A DNA stretch of 64,000 bases from an uncultured Eubacteriales bacterium (GCA_900317905.1 ONIN01000002.1:62001-126000), one strand, 5' to 3'. Counted from the stretch's first letter, positions 17,828-27,173 are shown. Notes: generated from the letters alone by a model not told the origin. Program-made: numbers and translations.

Positions 17828-18655
17828 TTAGTCCTCCCCTCTGATTTCGCGGATGGCGGCGGCAGCCTGCTCTTCCGTCACGTTGGTGTTGTGGTTGGCG
17901 GTGCCGAGATCCACGATCCACTGCACGCCGCAGCCCTTCAGGGTGTTGAGGATGATCATGGTGGGCTTGCCGCTGCCGCGGTTTGCCTTGGCCTGTGCCA
18001 CAGCCTGCTCCACCTGCTCCACGTCGTTGCCGTCCTTCACGTCGATGACGTTCCAGCCGAAGGCAGCCCACTTGTCACCAAGGGGAGCAATGTCGTTGAC
18101 CTCGGCAACGGTGCCGTCGATCTGCATCTTATTATAATCGGTAAAGGCGATCAGGTTATCCAGCTTCTTGGCGGCGGCAAACATGGCGGCCTCCCAGATC
18201 TGGCCCTCCTGGCTCTCACCGTCACCGATCATGGCATAGATGGTAGCGCCGTCCTTCTCAAGCTTGGAGCCCAGCGCAACGCCCACGGCGCAGCTGAAGC
18301 CCTGGCCCAGAGAACCGGTGGTCATGTCGATGCCGATGGTGCGGTTCATGTCGCAGTGAGAGGGGAGATTCGTGCCGCCCTGGTTCAGGGTGAGCAGCTC
18401 TTTCTTATCAAAATAGCCGCGGTTGGCCAGCGTCGCATACACGGCGGGGCCTGCGTGGCCCTTGGAGCAGATGAAGCGATCCCGGCCAGGCATCTGCGGG
18501 TTCTTGGGGTCGATGTTCATTTCCTTGAAGTACAGAACAGCCAGCGCCTCCACCACAGACAGGCAGCCGCCGATGTGTCCCACACCCAGGTGTCCGATGC
18601 AAGTCATGATATCGCAGCGGATATCCTTGCAGATTTCTTTCAGATCGTAGTTCAA
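17828..18655 (-). CDS. Transketolase, N-terminal subunit
   Basis: 275 residues, the TPP diphosphate-binding half. It has HLGVGHIGGCLSVVEALAV and the GDG...N metal/TPP motif (MIGDGESQEGQIWEAAMFAA, then TDYNKMQIDG). The start is a TTG at 18655: AAGGAGG is 8 bases upstream and no ATG fits. It is the first gene of the minus-strand operon transketolase N - C - RpiB-like - dehydrogenase. Confidence 0.93.
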   Translation of the reverse strand: MNYDLKEICKDIRCDIMTCIGHLGVGHIGGCLSVVEALAVLYFKEMNIDPKNPQMPGRDRFICSKGHAGPAVYATLANRGYFDKKELLTLNQGGTNLPSHCDMNRTIGIDMTTGSLGQGFSCAVGVALGSKLEKDGATIYAMIGDGESQEGQIWEAAMFAAAKKLDNLIAFTDYNKMQIDGTVAEVNDIAPLGDKWAAFGWNVIDVKDGNDVEQVEQAVAQAKANRGSGKPTMIILNTLKGCGVQWIVDLGTANHNTNVTEEQAAAAIREIRGED

Positions 18656-18694
18656 CGGTTTGTCCTCCTTGGTACTGAAATCTAAAACGTTGTT

Positions 18695-18745
18695 TGCCCC
18701 AAAGCAATTTATTTTACGCTTTTAAGCAACCGCAGTGTAAGCCTT
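18695..18745 (-). promoter_or_regulatory. Candidate promoter of the transketolase operon
   Basis: Reading the minus strand, TTACAC and TAAAAT are about 18 bases apart upstream of the TTG start. The match is weak and boundaries are approximate. Confidence 0.3.
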
Positions 18746-18842
18746 CCAACCGCTTTTGTCAATATGCCATCTGCCGTTTTTTTGTTTTTTGGAGGATTGC
18801 TGAAAAGCATCCTGATGATTCGGTGGTTTTTCAAAAAAACTC

Positions 18843-18871
18843 TTGACACAGATAGCCGGACGGCATATTCT
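18843..18871 (+). promoter_or_regulatory. Promoter of the sugar isomerase gene
   Basis: A consensus TTGACA (18843-18848), 17-base spacer and TATTCT (18866-18871). The AT-rich region upstream is shared with the divergent transketolase operon and is the likely place for ROK operators. Confidence 0.75.
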
Positions 18872-18919
18872 GTTTCACAGCGTTAACCAATTTTGCATTA
18901 TTTGTTTGGAGGTTCCAAT

Positions 18920-20257
18920 ATGAATTTCAATGCTGTCTATATTCCGGTGGGCGTGCCCACCTATCATCTGGAGACCGCTCAGGATCAGTTTGGGCGCTCC
19001 TGCGCCATGCTGCGCTCCGTGGATCCGGACTTCGTCTGCCCGGAGGAGATGCTCCTTGGCCTTGACAAGCTGCGCGCTTATCTGGAGGGGAAGAACCCGG
19101 ATCTCATCGTGTTCCAGAATCTCACCTTCGCCAACGCCGCCTTCATGTCCCAGGTACTGCGCCGGTTCGACTGCCCGGTGCTGCTCTGGACCCTGCGGGA
19201 GCCGGTGATTGACGGCGGCCGTCTGCGCCTCAACTCCCTCACAGGCGCCTACTCCGCTGCCAACGCGCTGGCCGCCTTTGACGGCAAGGCCTTTCACTGG
19301 TGCTTTGGCGCGCCGGAGGAGGAGTCCGTGATCTCCGCGGTAAAAGCGACCTATCAGGCTGCAAAGCTCAAAAAGGCCATGCGCTCTCTCACCGTCGCCT
19401 CCATCGGCCATACGCCCGAGGGCTTCGGCTTCGGCCGCGCCCTGGACAGCGAGATGATGAGCACCTTCGGCGTGGAGCTGCAGTCCATCGAGGCCAGAGA
19501 GCTCATTGACCGCGCCAAGACCTACAGCGACACCGACTGCGCGGACTACCTGCGGCAGACCGAGAACTGCACCACGGACTTCGACAAGACGCCGGAGCGC
19601 AACAAGCTGGATCACGCCCGCCTTCTGAAGGCCTATTCCGATTATGTCAAAGAAAACCACATCGGTGCCCTGTCCTCCCGCTGCTGGCCCGATTTCTTCA
19701 CCTCCTTCGGCACCCCCGTGTGCACGGTGCTCTCCATGCTGAACGACGCCGGCGTCGCCGCCGCCTGCGAGGCGGACGCCTACGGCGCACTCTCCATGTG
19801 GATGGGCATGCAGCTGTCCGGCGAGCCGGTGTTCTTCGGCGACCCCGTGGCGCTGGACGAGGAAGAGAGCAGCATCACCTACTGGCACTGCGGCATGGCC
19901 GCCTGCTCTCTGGCGCGGCGCGATACCGGAGCCGTGGTGGGCGTGCACCCCAACCGGAAGATCGGCCCCGCCATGGACTTCGGCTGCGAGGCCTTTGCCG
20001 ACGCCACCGTGTTCCGCATCGGCAGAAAGCCCGACGGCAGCTTCCGCTTCTTCATCGCCGAGGGCTCCGTGCTGGACAAGCCCAAGCAGTTCATCGGCAC
20101 CTCCATCGTGGTAAAGACCGACCGCAGCAGCCGTGAGGTGGTGGAGGACAGCATCCGCGCTGGCTTTGAGCCCCACTTCGTGGTCATCAAGGGCCGCCAC
20201 GCCGAGACTCTCTCGGTTCTGGCCAGCCTGTTTGGCTTTGAGGTTTGCCGCTACTGA
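18920..20257 (+). CDS. L-fucose-isomerase-like sugar isomerase, sulfoquinovose isomerase candidate
   Basis: 445 residues of the FucI/AraA-like ketol isomerase superfamily, cytoplasmic and probably metal-dependent. Typical parts are VLLWTLREPVIDGGRLRLNSL and, in the C-domain, ACEADAYGALSMWMGMQLSG and ITYWHCGMAACSLA. Such proteins interconvert aldoses and ketoses. The SQ isomerases of transaldolase and transketolase sulfoglycolysis belong, as I recall, to this superfamily, so with its divergent neighbours the substrate may be sulfoquinovose. The start has GGAGG seven bases upstream. Confidence 0.85.
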   Translation: MNFNAVYIPVGVPTYHLETAQDQFGRSCAMLRSVDPDFVCPEEMLLGLDKLRAYLEGKNPDLIVFQNLTFANAAFMSQVLRRFDCPVLLWTLREPVIDGGRLRLNSLTGAYSAANALAAFDGKAFHWCFGAPEEESVISAVKATYQAAKLKKAMRSLTVASIGHTPEGFGFGRALDSEMMSTFGVELQSIEARELIDRAKTYSDTDCADYLRQTENCTTDFDKTPERNKLDHARLLKAYSDYVKENHIGALSSRCWPDFFTSFGTPVCTVLSMLNDAGVAAACEADAYGALSMWMGMQLSGEPVFFGDPVALDEEESSITYWHCGMAACSLARRDTGAVVGVHPNRKIGPAMDFGCEAFADATVFRIGRKPDGSFRFFIAEGSVLDKPKQFIGTSIVVKTDRSSREVVEDSIRAGFEPHFVVIKGRHAETLSVLASLFGFEVCRY

Positions 20258-20356
20258 TAAACCAACTGCAAATCAGCAACAGCGCGCTGCGGCTGGACAT
20301 CGTTTTCAGCAGCAAGAGCAAGTATGTGAGCATGAAGCTGTTTAACGGAACAGAGA

Positions 20357-20390
20357 AAAGGAGAGCTGCACCGCAGCTCTCCTTTATTTG
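20357..20390 (+). terminator. Terminator after the isomerase gene
   Basis: A perfect 13-bp stem (20357-20369 with 20373-20385) and 3-base loop is followed by ATTTG. The 99 bases between the isomerase stop and this stem stay open in one frame but have no start; I see no gene there. Confidence 0.8.
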
Positions 20391-20398
20391 ATAATACC

Positions 20399-20790
20399 CT
20401 TTCATTCTCGGCTCTCCCCCCGGGAGAGCTGGCGCGAGCCTGCGAGCGACTGAGAGGGCGCAGGGCGGGGAGAAAGTGCCCCGCCGTTTCTTTCGGCTTT
20501 CAACAGAATTTGTAGGGGACGGCGTCCTCGACGTCCCGCATAGAACACGTGCCGCTCTTGCCCTCGCCGGGCGGGCCATACTATCTGAACGATCAGAAAG
20601 TATGCAAAGAATCGCTTAAGGGGAAGATTCCGTTTTCTCCCCCTTAAGAATCCCTCATTAAAACGGCTTAAGATCTCCCGCCCTTAAGGATTCCAACGGT
20701 GGATACTGCTGGCAGAACAATTCAACATACCAGACTAAAACCCTGTCATTGCGAACCAGTGACCGATGTCACTGGTTCGCAATCAGTTTC
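20399..20790. repeat. Cluster of dispersed intergenic repeats
   Basis: This gene-free stretch holds at least four palindromic units: CTCCCCCCGGGAGAG near 20410; a GTAGGGGACGG...CGTCCCG unit near 20513; a CTTAAGGGG...CCCCTTAAG unit near 20618-20647; and GCGAACCAGTGA (20751-20762) pairing with TCACTGGTTCGC (20769-20780). Similar sequences recur between genes of gut Firmicutes, from memory. No open reading frame with coding character was seen. Confidence 0.6.
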
Positions 20791-20891
20791 TTCTTTCTCT
20801 AGTTTTTCTTACAATCCAAAAGCGATTATTGCCATTTCACAATTCAAATGATAAAATAGTGCCATCCGAACAAGAAAGAAGGAGGCGCAAT

Positions 20892-22775
20892 ATGAAAAAA
20901 CGGATTATATCCCTGCTTCTTGTGCTGGCTCTGGCCTGTTCGCTGCTGGTTCTCCCGGCGAATGCTGCGGAGGTGGCGGCCAGTGGTACCTGCGGCGAGG
21001 ATCTCATGTGGGAGATCACCTCCGACGGCACCGCCGTGATCAGCGGCACGGGCGTGATCGACAGCGATTTGAGATCCAGCTGGCCGGAGGATGTCACGGT
21101 AACATCCCTTGTGGTCAAATCCGGCGTCAGTGAAATCGGGAATTACGCCTTTTCCGGTCTCAACAGTCTGGAGCGCGTGACGATTGAGGAAGGACTCTCC
21201 AGAATCGGGCATTCCGCCTTCGAGAACTGCAGCAGTCTGAAGTACGCGGAGATCGGGGACGGTCCCGAGTACTTTGGCGAGTCTATCTTCAATAACTGCG
21301 CCAGTTTGGAACGCATCGTGCTGCCGGATACTCTCAAGCACATCAGCTGGGCCATGTTCCAGCAATGTGAGAATCTGAAGCACGTGAACATCCCGGACAA
21401 CGTTACCGGCATCGTCGATTTTGCCTTTAACGGATGCAAATCGTTGGAGGAGGTGCCGCTTCCGGACAGCGTCACCAGCATTGGCCCCTATGCATTCTCA
21501 TTCTGCACCAGTCTCAAAAGCATCACCATTCCGGACGGTGTTACCGAAATTCGATCAGAAACCTTTTGGCACTGTGAAAGCCTGGTGAAAGTCACCATCC
21601 CGGACAGCGTCACCAGCATCCAAGGCGGCGCATTCTCGGCCTGCATAAGCCTGCCGGAAATCAGCATTCCCGCAAGTGTCAGCAGCATGGACGGCAATAC
21701 GTTTGAAAACTGCCGCAATCTAAAAAGCATTACAATCCCGGAAGGCGTTCCCACAATTGGACGGTACGCATTCTGGAACTGCGAAAGCCTTGCCAACGTG
21801 ACGATCCCAGTCAGTGTTACGCGCATTGGTGAGCAGGCATTCAGGGAGTGCAGCAGCCTGGCAGACGTCTATTATCAGGGCAGCGCGGAGCAGTGGGATG
21901 CCATTGCAATCAGCGACGACGAGAATGACCCGCTGCTGAATGCCACCATTCATTTTGGCCCCACGGAACCTGCTTTCACCACACAGCCCGCAAACTACAC
22001 CGGCAAGGTCAACTCCACCGCCTCCTTCTCCGTCTCTGCCGAGGGTGACGGGCTGACCTACCAGTGGCAGGTCAGCGATGACGGCGGCGAGACCTGGACG
22101 AACAGCTCTGTGAAGAACCCGAAGTACTCCACCAAACTGACCACCGCGAAGGACGGTCGAATGGTTCGCTGCATCGTCTCCGACAAGTATGGCAACTCCG
22201 TCACCAGCGATGCTGCCGTCATGAAGCTCCAGAAGGAGCTGCGCATCACGACCCAGCCGAAGGATTACACCGGTAAGGAAGGCGCCACCGCGAAGTTCAC
22301 GGTCAAGGCTGTCGGCGACGGGCTCACCTACCAGTGGCAGATCAGTGACAACGGCGGCAAAACCTGGTCGAACAGTTCCGTGAAGGCTGCCAGCTACTCC
22401 ACCAAACTCACCGCTGCCAAGGATGGCCGCATGGTGCGGTGCATGGTCACGGATCAGTACGGCAGCTTCGCCATCAGCGACGCCGCCACCATGCAAATCA
22501 AAAAGGCGATCTCCATCACCACCCAGCCGAAGGATTATACCGGCAAGGTGAATTCCACCGCGAAATTTACGGTCGCTGCCGAGGGCAACGGTCTCACCTA
22601 TCAGTGGCAGATCAGCGATGACGACGGTGTCACCTGGGTCAACAGCTCCGTGAAGGCCGCCAGCTATTCCACCAAACTGACTGCTGCGAAGAACGGCCGC
22701 ATGGTCCGGTGTGTCGTCACCGACGCCGTCGGGAACTCCGTCACCAGCAGCGAGGTCCAAATGATCATCGGATAA
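20892..22775 (+). CDS. Secreted BspA-type LRR protein with three Ig-like repeats
   Basis: 627 residues. A signal peptide (1-23, ending LPANA) is followed by BspA/LRR_5 repeats (about 75-350) of the form IPDSVTSIGPYAFSFCTSLK. Three nearly identical 90-residue beta modules then follow to the end, each with TTQPKDYTG...LTYQWQ...MVRC. There is no SLH, LPXTG or membrane anchor, so it is probably released or loosely bound at the surface, where such proteins often mediate adhesion. ATG at 20892 has GGAGG seven bases upstream; the longer open frame runs through non-coding repeat. Confidence 0.9.
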   Translation: MKKRIISLLLVLALACSLLVLPANAAEVAASGTCGEDLMWEITSDGTAVISGTGVIDSDLRSSWPEDVTVTSLVVKSGVSEIGNYAFSGLNSLERVTIEEGLSRIGHSAFENCSSLKYAEIGDGPEYFGESIFNNCASLERIVLPDTLKHISWAMFQQCENLKHVNIPDNVTGIVDFAFNGCKSLEEVPLPDSVTSIGPYAFSFCTSLKSITIPDGVTEIRSETFWHCESLVKVTIPDSVTSIQGGAFSACISLPEISIPASVSSMDGNTFENCRNLKSITIPEGVPTIGRYAFWNCESLANVTIPVSVTRIGEQAFRECSSLADVYYQGSAEQWDAIAISDDENDPLLNATIHFGPTEPAFTTQPANYTGKVNSTASFSVSAEGDGLTYQWQVSDDGGETWTNSSVKNPKYSTKLTTAKDGRMVRCIVSDKYGNSVTSDAAVMKLQKELRITTQPKDYTGKEGATAKFTVKAVGDGLTYQWQISDNGGKTWSNSSVKAASYSTKLTAAKDGRMVRCMVTDQYGSFAISDAATMQIKKAISITTQPKDYTGKVNSTAKFTVAAEGNGLTYQWQISDDDGVTWVNSSVKAASYSTKLTAAKNGRMVRCVVTDAVGNSVTSSEVQMIIG

Positions 22776-22787
22776 ATCCGGTAAACG

Positions 22788-22820
22788 AAAACCAGCTGCT
22801 TTTCAGCAGCTGGTTTTTTT
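22788..22820 (+). terminator. Terminator of the LRR gene
   Basis: AAACCAGCTGC and GCAGCTGGTTT form a stem followed by a run of T. Confidence 0.85.
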
Positions 22821-22941
22821 ATAAGATAAGAAAAATGTACGGAAGATCGACAACCTGACGAGCTTCCGTGCTGCTTCATTCCGTTTTTAATGCACCTCTT
22901 ACAAGGAGGTATTCCCTCGCCGGCACCTGAAAAAGGCCGGG

Positions 22942-23448
22942 TCAAAGCAAATCTGCCTCGATCGCACCGACTTCGGTATAAACCATGCCGTTCCGGCCGC
23001 GCCTGGAGGACATGAGCGAGATGGTGCGCACCGTCATGGTTTCCGGTGTGATCGCAATTCCCGCCGCGTCCCGGGACGCTTTTCGAATCAAGGTAATGTG
23101 CGGCGAAAAGCGCTTCCGGTCGAAGGGGATCGAACCTTCTGCAAGCGCTCTGCGAATGCGCCGGACGACCGCGGTCAGCGCCGCCGATTCCCGAAGCCCC
23201 GCCCACCAGAGGTCACCGAAGCGTCCGACGCCGTCCAGCACGAGCTCAAACGGGGTGAATGTGACCCCCGCGAGCGCGTCCATGACAGCTTCCGAACTCG
23301 AGTATTCCCCGATGAAAGCGAGGGTCAGGTGCAGATTTTCTTCCGGTGTGAAGTTTCCGCGCACACCGCGGTCATACATGGTTCGCTGCGCATCGGTCAG
23401 CGCAGCCTTCATTTCAGACGATAGGTTGATTGCAAGAAAGAGTCTCAT
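22942..23448 (-). CDS. thpR: RNA 2',3'-cyclic phosphodiesterase
   Basis: 168 residues, 2H phosphoesterase family (ThpR, formerly LigT). Both catalytic HxT motifs are present: HLTLAF (His40) and HITLIR (His117). These enzymes hydrolyse 2',3'-cyclic phosphate ends of RNA to 2'-phosphates. It starts 33 bases after the stop of the bilin-reductase-like/LRR gene and is probably co-transcribed with it. Confidence 0.92.
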   Translation of the reverse strand: MRLFLAINLSSEMKAALTDAQRTMYDRGVRGNFTPEENLHLTLAFIGEYSSSEAVMDALAGVTFTPFELVLDGVGRFGDLWWAGLRESAALTAVVRRIRRALAEGSIPFDRKRFSPHITLIRKASRDAAGIAITPETMTVRTISLMSSRRGRNGMVYTEVGAIEADLL

Positions 23449-23481
23449 TGTTTGTTTCTCCGATTGGTGAGAAATAAAGCT

Positions 23482-25143
23482 TTACAATGCAAACCTTGCC
23501 GTCAGGATCCGGCTGCTGCCGTAGGCGTCCTGCCAGACTGGATCCCGGGAGAGCAGGGTTCCCGCCGGATCATACCAGCCAGTGAATACGGCGCCGGGCT
23601 CCGGATAGGCGAAATAGGTCTGCTGCCATTCGCCGGTCTCCTTCCACTGGGCGTTGTAGACCGGGTTGAATTTCAGTCCGATCGTCCCGGGTCCCTCTGC
23701 CGTGAGCTCCAGGGGCAGCCACTCATCCCGCTGTGGCGCAAGCGAGCGGATCTGCTTCATGGGGTTCCCGGTGGCGTCCAGATGCCGCAACAGCGGGTTC
23801 GCCGTCGTATCCAGCGATGTGATGTGGTTGTTGTGGCAGTAGAAGTACTTCAGTTTCTGGTTTTTCGAGAGGTCGATGGACGCGAAATCATTGTCGTTGA
23901 TGTACAGCTCCACCAGCTCCGCATTCTGCGATACGTCCAGCGCGGAGAGCCGGTTCTTCCCGACGTCGATGCCCTGGCAGGCTTTCAGACTGCGCACATC
24001 GAGACTTTGGATCTGATTGTCCTGCACGCCGAGGATCCGCAGCGAAGCATCGCCGGAGACGTCGATCGCCGCGATCTCATTGTGATAGAGATCCACAAAC
24101 AGAAGATCCGCAAAGCCCGAAAGATCCAGAGGCCCGCCCAGCCCGCAGTTCCGGAGATAGATCTCGAAGCTCTGGAGGGGGTAGATGTCCTCGTTATAGA
24201 TATGGATGCCTACGCCGATCAGCTTCCCGTCCCGCAGCACGACGCCTGCGGGATATGCGCCCGTCTCTGCCACAGCGTCAGACGCTTCGTAGCTTTTGTC
24301 CTTGTCCGTTGTGGCGACTCTGCGGATCACCTTCTGATTCGATTGGATCTTCTCCCGATTGCTGATGCCGTCGGCGTCCCGCCAGTCGAGGAAGGCGTCG
24401 ATCTGCTGCATTTTGACAGGCTGCGGCTCGTACCATTTTGCGCCGAAGAACACCTCATGGAAGAACCTGCGTGTATTCTCCGCGCCCAGCGCCTGGGTAA
24501 AGAGATCCGTGGACACGCCGCCCGCGTCGATCAGCTGATCGGCGTAGGCTTTGTTTTTCTTCCACTTCTCAACAAGCTCGTCTCCGGTAAGGTTTTGTGC
24601 AGCCTGTTCCATGGACACGAACAATTTGAGAAACGCCAAAAACTGCTCCAGCACGAAATCGTCCTGCTCCGGGCCGTAGGTCTTTGCCCAGCAGACCGGG
24701 CGGATGCTGTCATACCAGGCGCTTCTGGTGGGAAAGTCCGGTAAAGCCGAAATTCTGTCCCCGAACTGCCGAAAGGCATCGATCCCGGCGTCGAACGCTG
24801 CGTCATGCCGAACCGAGAGGTCATAAATCTCCAGCAGGAAAAAGCGCTTCTCCCCCGCATAGACGTAGTCCGTGGAAAACAGCGGGAGGTTCTTGGCGTA
24901 GGGCATGAGGACAAAGGAGCTGAGCTGGTTGGCCTCCGCTTCCTTCACCGTCATCACCAGCAGATTGCCGACGCCCTGAATGTCATAGCGCCGGGCGTGG
25001 TGCGGCCGCCCGCCGATCACCGGATCCGACAGCTGCGGATCTGCCGGGCAGGCCGCCACCGGATACGTCTCACGCAGCAGCGCAAGCCCCGCCTCCAGCC
25101 GCTGGTCAATGCGGCGTTTGTTTTCCTCCAGGATTGCTTTCAT
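23482..25143 (-). CDS. Bilin-reductase-like domain fused to leucine-rich repeats
   Basis: 553 residues, no signal peptide. The N-terminal 250 residues resemble ferredoxin-dependent bilin reductases (HY2/PcyA fold) by length and order of features: an LPLFSTDYVYAG strand, a mid-domain helix pair (FVLEQFLAFLKLF), and a closing ENTRRFFHEVFFGAKW like the NDKTRRVLEKAFG motif of PcyA. Residues about 330-480 are leucine-rich repeats (NEIAAIDVSGDASLRILGVQ). The last 60 form a small beta domain. ATG at 25143 with GAGAGGG is better than the longer open frame. Without a structural search, substrate and even reductase activity remain inference. Confidence 0.55.
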   Translation of the reverse strand: MKAILEENKRRIDQRLEAGLALLRETYPVAACPADPQLSDPVIGGRPHHARRYDIQGVGNLLVMTVKEAEANQLSSFVLMPYAKNLPLFSTDYVYAGEKRFFLLEIYDLSVRHDAAFDAGIDAFRQFGDRISALPDFPTRSAWYDSIRPVCWAKTYGPEQDDFVLEQFLAFLKLFVSMEQAAQNLTGDELVEKWKKNKAYADQLIDAGGVSTDLFTQALGAENTRRFFHEVFFGAKWYEPQPVKMQQIDAFLDWRDADGISNREKIQSNQKVIRRVATTDKDKSYEASDAVAETGAYPAGVVLRDGKLIGVGIHIYNEDIYPLQSFEIYLRNCGLGGPLDLSGFADLLFVDLYHNEIAAIDVSGDASLRILGVQDNQIQSLDVRSLKACQGIDVGKNRLSALDVSQNAELVELYINDNDFASIDLSKNQKLKYFYCHNNHITSLDTTANPLLRHLDATGNPMKQIRSLAPQRDEWLPLELTAEGPGTIGLKFNPVYNAQWKETGEWQQTYFAYPEPGAVFTGWYDPAGTLLSRDPVWQDAYGSSRILTARFAL

Positions 25144-25408
25144 CCGATTTCCCTCTCTTCTCAAGAATCTGCAGATTGGAATTATTATATCCTCAGCACC
25201 AAAAGATGGCAAGCAATATATGACCTTGATTTGCAGCCTCAGCTCATTTCTTTGTCTTGCGGCGTTGCCTGTTTTATGGTACGCTAAACGCGAAAGAGAA
25301 GATGAAAGCGCCGGTTTTGGGAGACTATTATCGGGAGAAGCCGAATAAACTGATCCGTAAGCGATGAATCTATCCGTCATCTTATGGGCATAGAAAGGAG
25401 CAACGAAC

Positions 25409-26056
25409 ATGGAGATCCAAAGCATGCTTGAAAGCATCCGGGTGAACACACAGAGCAGCATTCGAATCGCAGCCCCTGCGGGGGTCGTCTATCTGGATCC
25501 GCTGGAAATCGGTGAAGCAACCCATGACGCAGACTTTGTTCTCATCACCCACAACCACCACGATCATTTTTCACCTTCCGATATCCGGAAGGTCGTCGGA
25601 GCAGATACGGTGCTGGTCGTTCCGCAGAAAATGGAGACACAGGCGCAGGAGCTGCGCGACATTGTCGGAAGCATCGTCACGGTGCGCCCCGGTGAGGCGC
25701 TTACCGTAAAGGATCTTGCGCTGGAAACCGTTCCCGCCTATAACAATATCAAACCCTTCCATCCGCAGTCCGCCGGCTGGGTCGGATACATCCTGATCGT
25801 GGATGGGATCCGCATCTATGCCGCCGGAGATACGGACGCCACAAAGGACAACCGAAGGGTGCGCTGCGATATTGCAATGGTGCCCATCGGCGGGACTTAC
25901 ACCATGAACGCTAAAACTGCTGCCGGGCTGATCAATGAGATCAGGCCGGGCGTCGTGATCCCGATCCACTATGGCAGCATCGTGGGCAGCCCCGCGGACG
26001 CCGAGACGTTTGCAGAGCTCCTGGATCCCGAGATCCGTGTGGAGCTGAAGCTGTGA
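25409..26056 (+). CDS. Metallo-beta-lactamase-fold hydrolase
   Basis: 215 residues, UlaG/YtkL-like MBL-fold protein. Metal ligands are visible: HNHHDH (48-53), AAGDTD (bridging Asp) and IPIHYG (final His). The substrate is unknown; relatives are lactonases and phosphodiesterases. AAAGGAG precedes the ATG. It overlaps the ZIP transporter start by 4 nt (GTGA). Confidence 0.88.
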   Translation: MEIQSMLESIRVNTQSSIRIAAPAGVVYLDPLEIGEATHDADFVLITHNHHDHFSPSDIRKVVGADTVLVVPQKMETQAQELRDIVGSIVTVRPGEALTVKDLALETVPAYNNIKPFHPQSAGWVGYILIVDGIRIYAAGDTDATKDNRRVRCDIAMVPIGGTYTMNAKTAAGLINEIRPGVVIPIHYGSIVGSPADAETFAELLDPEIRVELKL

Positions 26057-26832
26057 CCGGTGTCGTTCTCCGGGGGATTTTGATCCCCTTTCTGGGAACC
26101 AGCCTTGGAGCTGCCATGGTGTTTTTTCTCAAAAGGCAGATCTCCTGGACTCTGCAGAAAATCTTGACCGGTTTTGCGGCGGGGGTCATGGTGGCCGCCT
26201 CCTTTTGGAGTCTGCTGCAACCTGCGCTGGAGAGCAGCGAGGGGATGGGAAAGCTGTCGTTTCTCCCCGCAGCGTGCGGTTTCCTGGTCGGCATCGGCTT
26301 TTTGCTGTTGCTGGATGTGCTCACCCCGCATATGCACATGGATCAGCAGGTGGAAGGCCCGCAGAGCGGAATAAAACGGACGACCAAGCTGATTCTGGCG
26401 GTCACCCTCCATAACATTCCTGAGGGAATGGCCGTCGGCGTGGTATATGCCGGGTGGTTGGCCGGAAAGGCAGGCGTCAGTCAAGCTGCGGCTCTGGCTT
26501 TGGCCATCGGCATCGCCATTCAGAATTTCCCGGAGGGGGCCATCGTCTCCATGCCGCTGCTGGCAGAGGGAATGCCGAAAGGAAAGACCTTTTGGATGGG
26601 CGTCCTGTCCGGCGCGGTAGAGCCGATAGCGGCGGTTGTAACGATCCTGGCCGCCAGCGCGATCGTGCCGGTTTTGCCCTATCTGCTGGCGTTTGCCGCT
26701 GGGGCCATGATGTATGTGGTCGTAGAAGAACTGATCCCGGAGATGTCGGAGGGCAAGCACTCCAATTGGGGAACGATCGCGTTTTCCCTGGGCTTTGTGC
26801 TGATGATGATCCTGGACGTAGCACTTGGGTAA
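26053..26832 (+). CDS. ZIP-family metal transporter
   Basis: 259 residues with eight membrane segments. The ZIP metal-path motifs are present: HNIPEGMAVGV in helix 4 and QNFPEGAIVSMPL in helix 5, with a His-rich PHMHMD loop between helices 3 and 4. Family members bring zinc, iron or manganese into the cell. A GTG start at 26053 overlaps the upstream stop as GTGA, so translation is coupled. Confidence 0.92.
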   Translation: MTGVVLRGILIPFLGTSLGAAMVFFLKRQISWTLQKILTGFAAGVMVAASFWSLLQPALESSEGMGKLSFLPAACGFLVGIGFLLLLDVLTPHMHMDQQVEGPQSGIKRTTKLILAVTLHNIPEGMAVGVVYAGWLAGKAGVSQAAALALAIGIAIQNFPEGAIVSMPLLAEGMPKGKTFWMGVLSGAVEPIAAVVTILAASAIVPVLPYLLAFAAGAMMYVVVEELIPEMSEGKHSNWGTIAFSLGFVLMMILDVALG

Positions 26833-26840
26833 ACAAGATA

Positions 26841-26878
26841 AACGCGCTCGCGGGATGATTGTCTGCGAGCGCGTTTTT
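26841..26878 (+). terminator. Terminator of the MBL-ZIP pair
   Basis: AACGCGCTCGC (26841-26851) pairs with GCGAGCGCGTT (26865-26875), followed by TTTTC. Confidence 0.85.
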
Positions 26879-26920
26879 CTTAGAAAAACAGATTGATTAT
26901 CACCTATCCGCGCGATATAA

Positions 26921-27163
26921 TTCCTTTCAGAGTTGATCGCCGAAGCGGCAGGCGCTCCACTTGACTGCAGCCTGATTTCCAACCATGCCTTTGTTGACGG
27001 CAGCAATACCATCTGCTTGTGTGTCATGCTCACATTTTTGGAATCAACGGCACACGGATGGAATGCACCAGCGAAGATGCTGCGCGTGGCCCTCCCGGTT
27101 GCCGAGGGCTCCATGGATCATGACGCGCTTTCGAATTGGGTGAAGCAGCACGCTGTTTACTGA
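26921..27163 (+). pseudogene. Short open remnant upstream of the MATE gene
   Basis: An 80-codon open frame with protein-like composition but no ribosome site or ATG; a TTG at 26933 could start it. The phrase SLISNHAFVDG loosely recalls the active-site region of chloramphenicol-acetyltransferase-like enzymes, too short to assign. Probably a gene remnant. Confidence 0.3.
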
Positions 27164-27173
27164 GGAGGTATCC

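Noticed and set aside
20258..20356. Open stretch after the isomerase gene (QISNSALRLDIVFSS...)
   Set aside because: Looks coding-like but has no start or upstream gene to belong to; too short to call a remnant.
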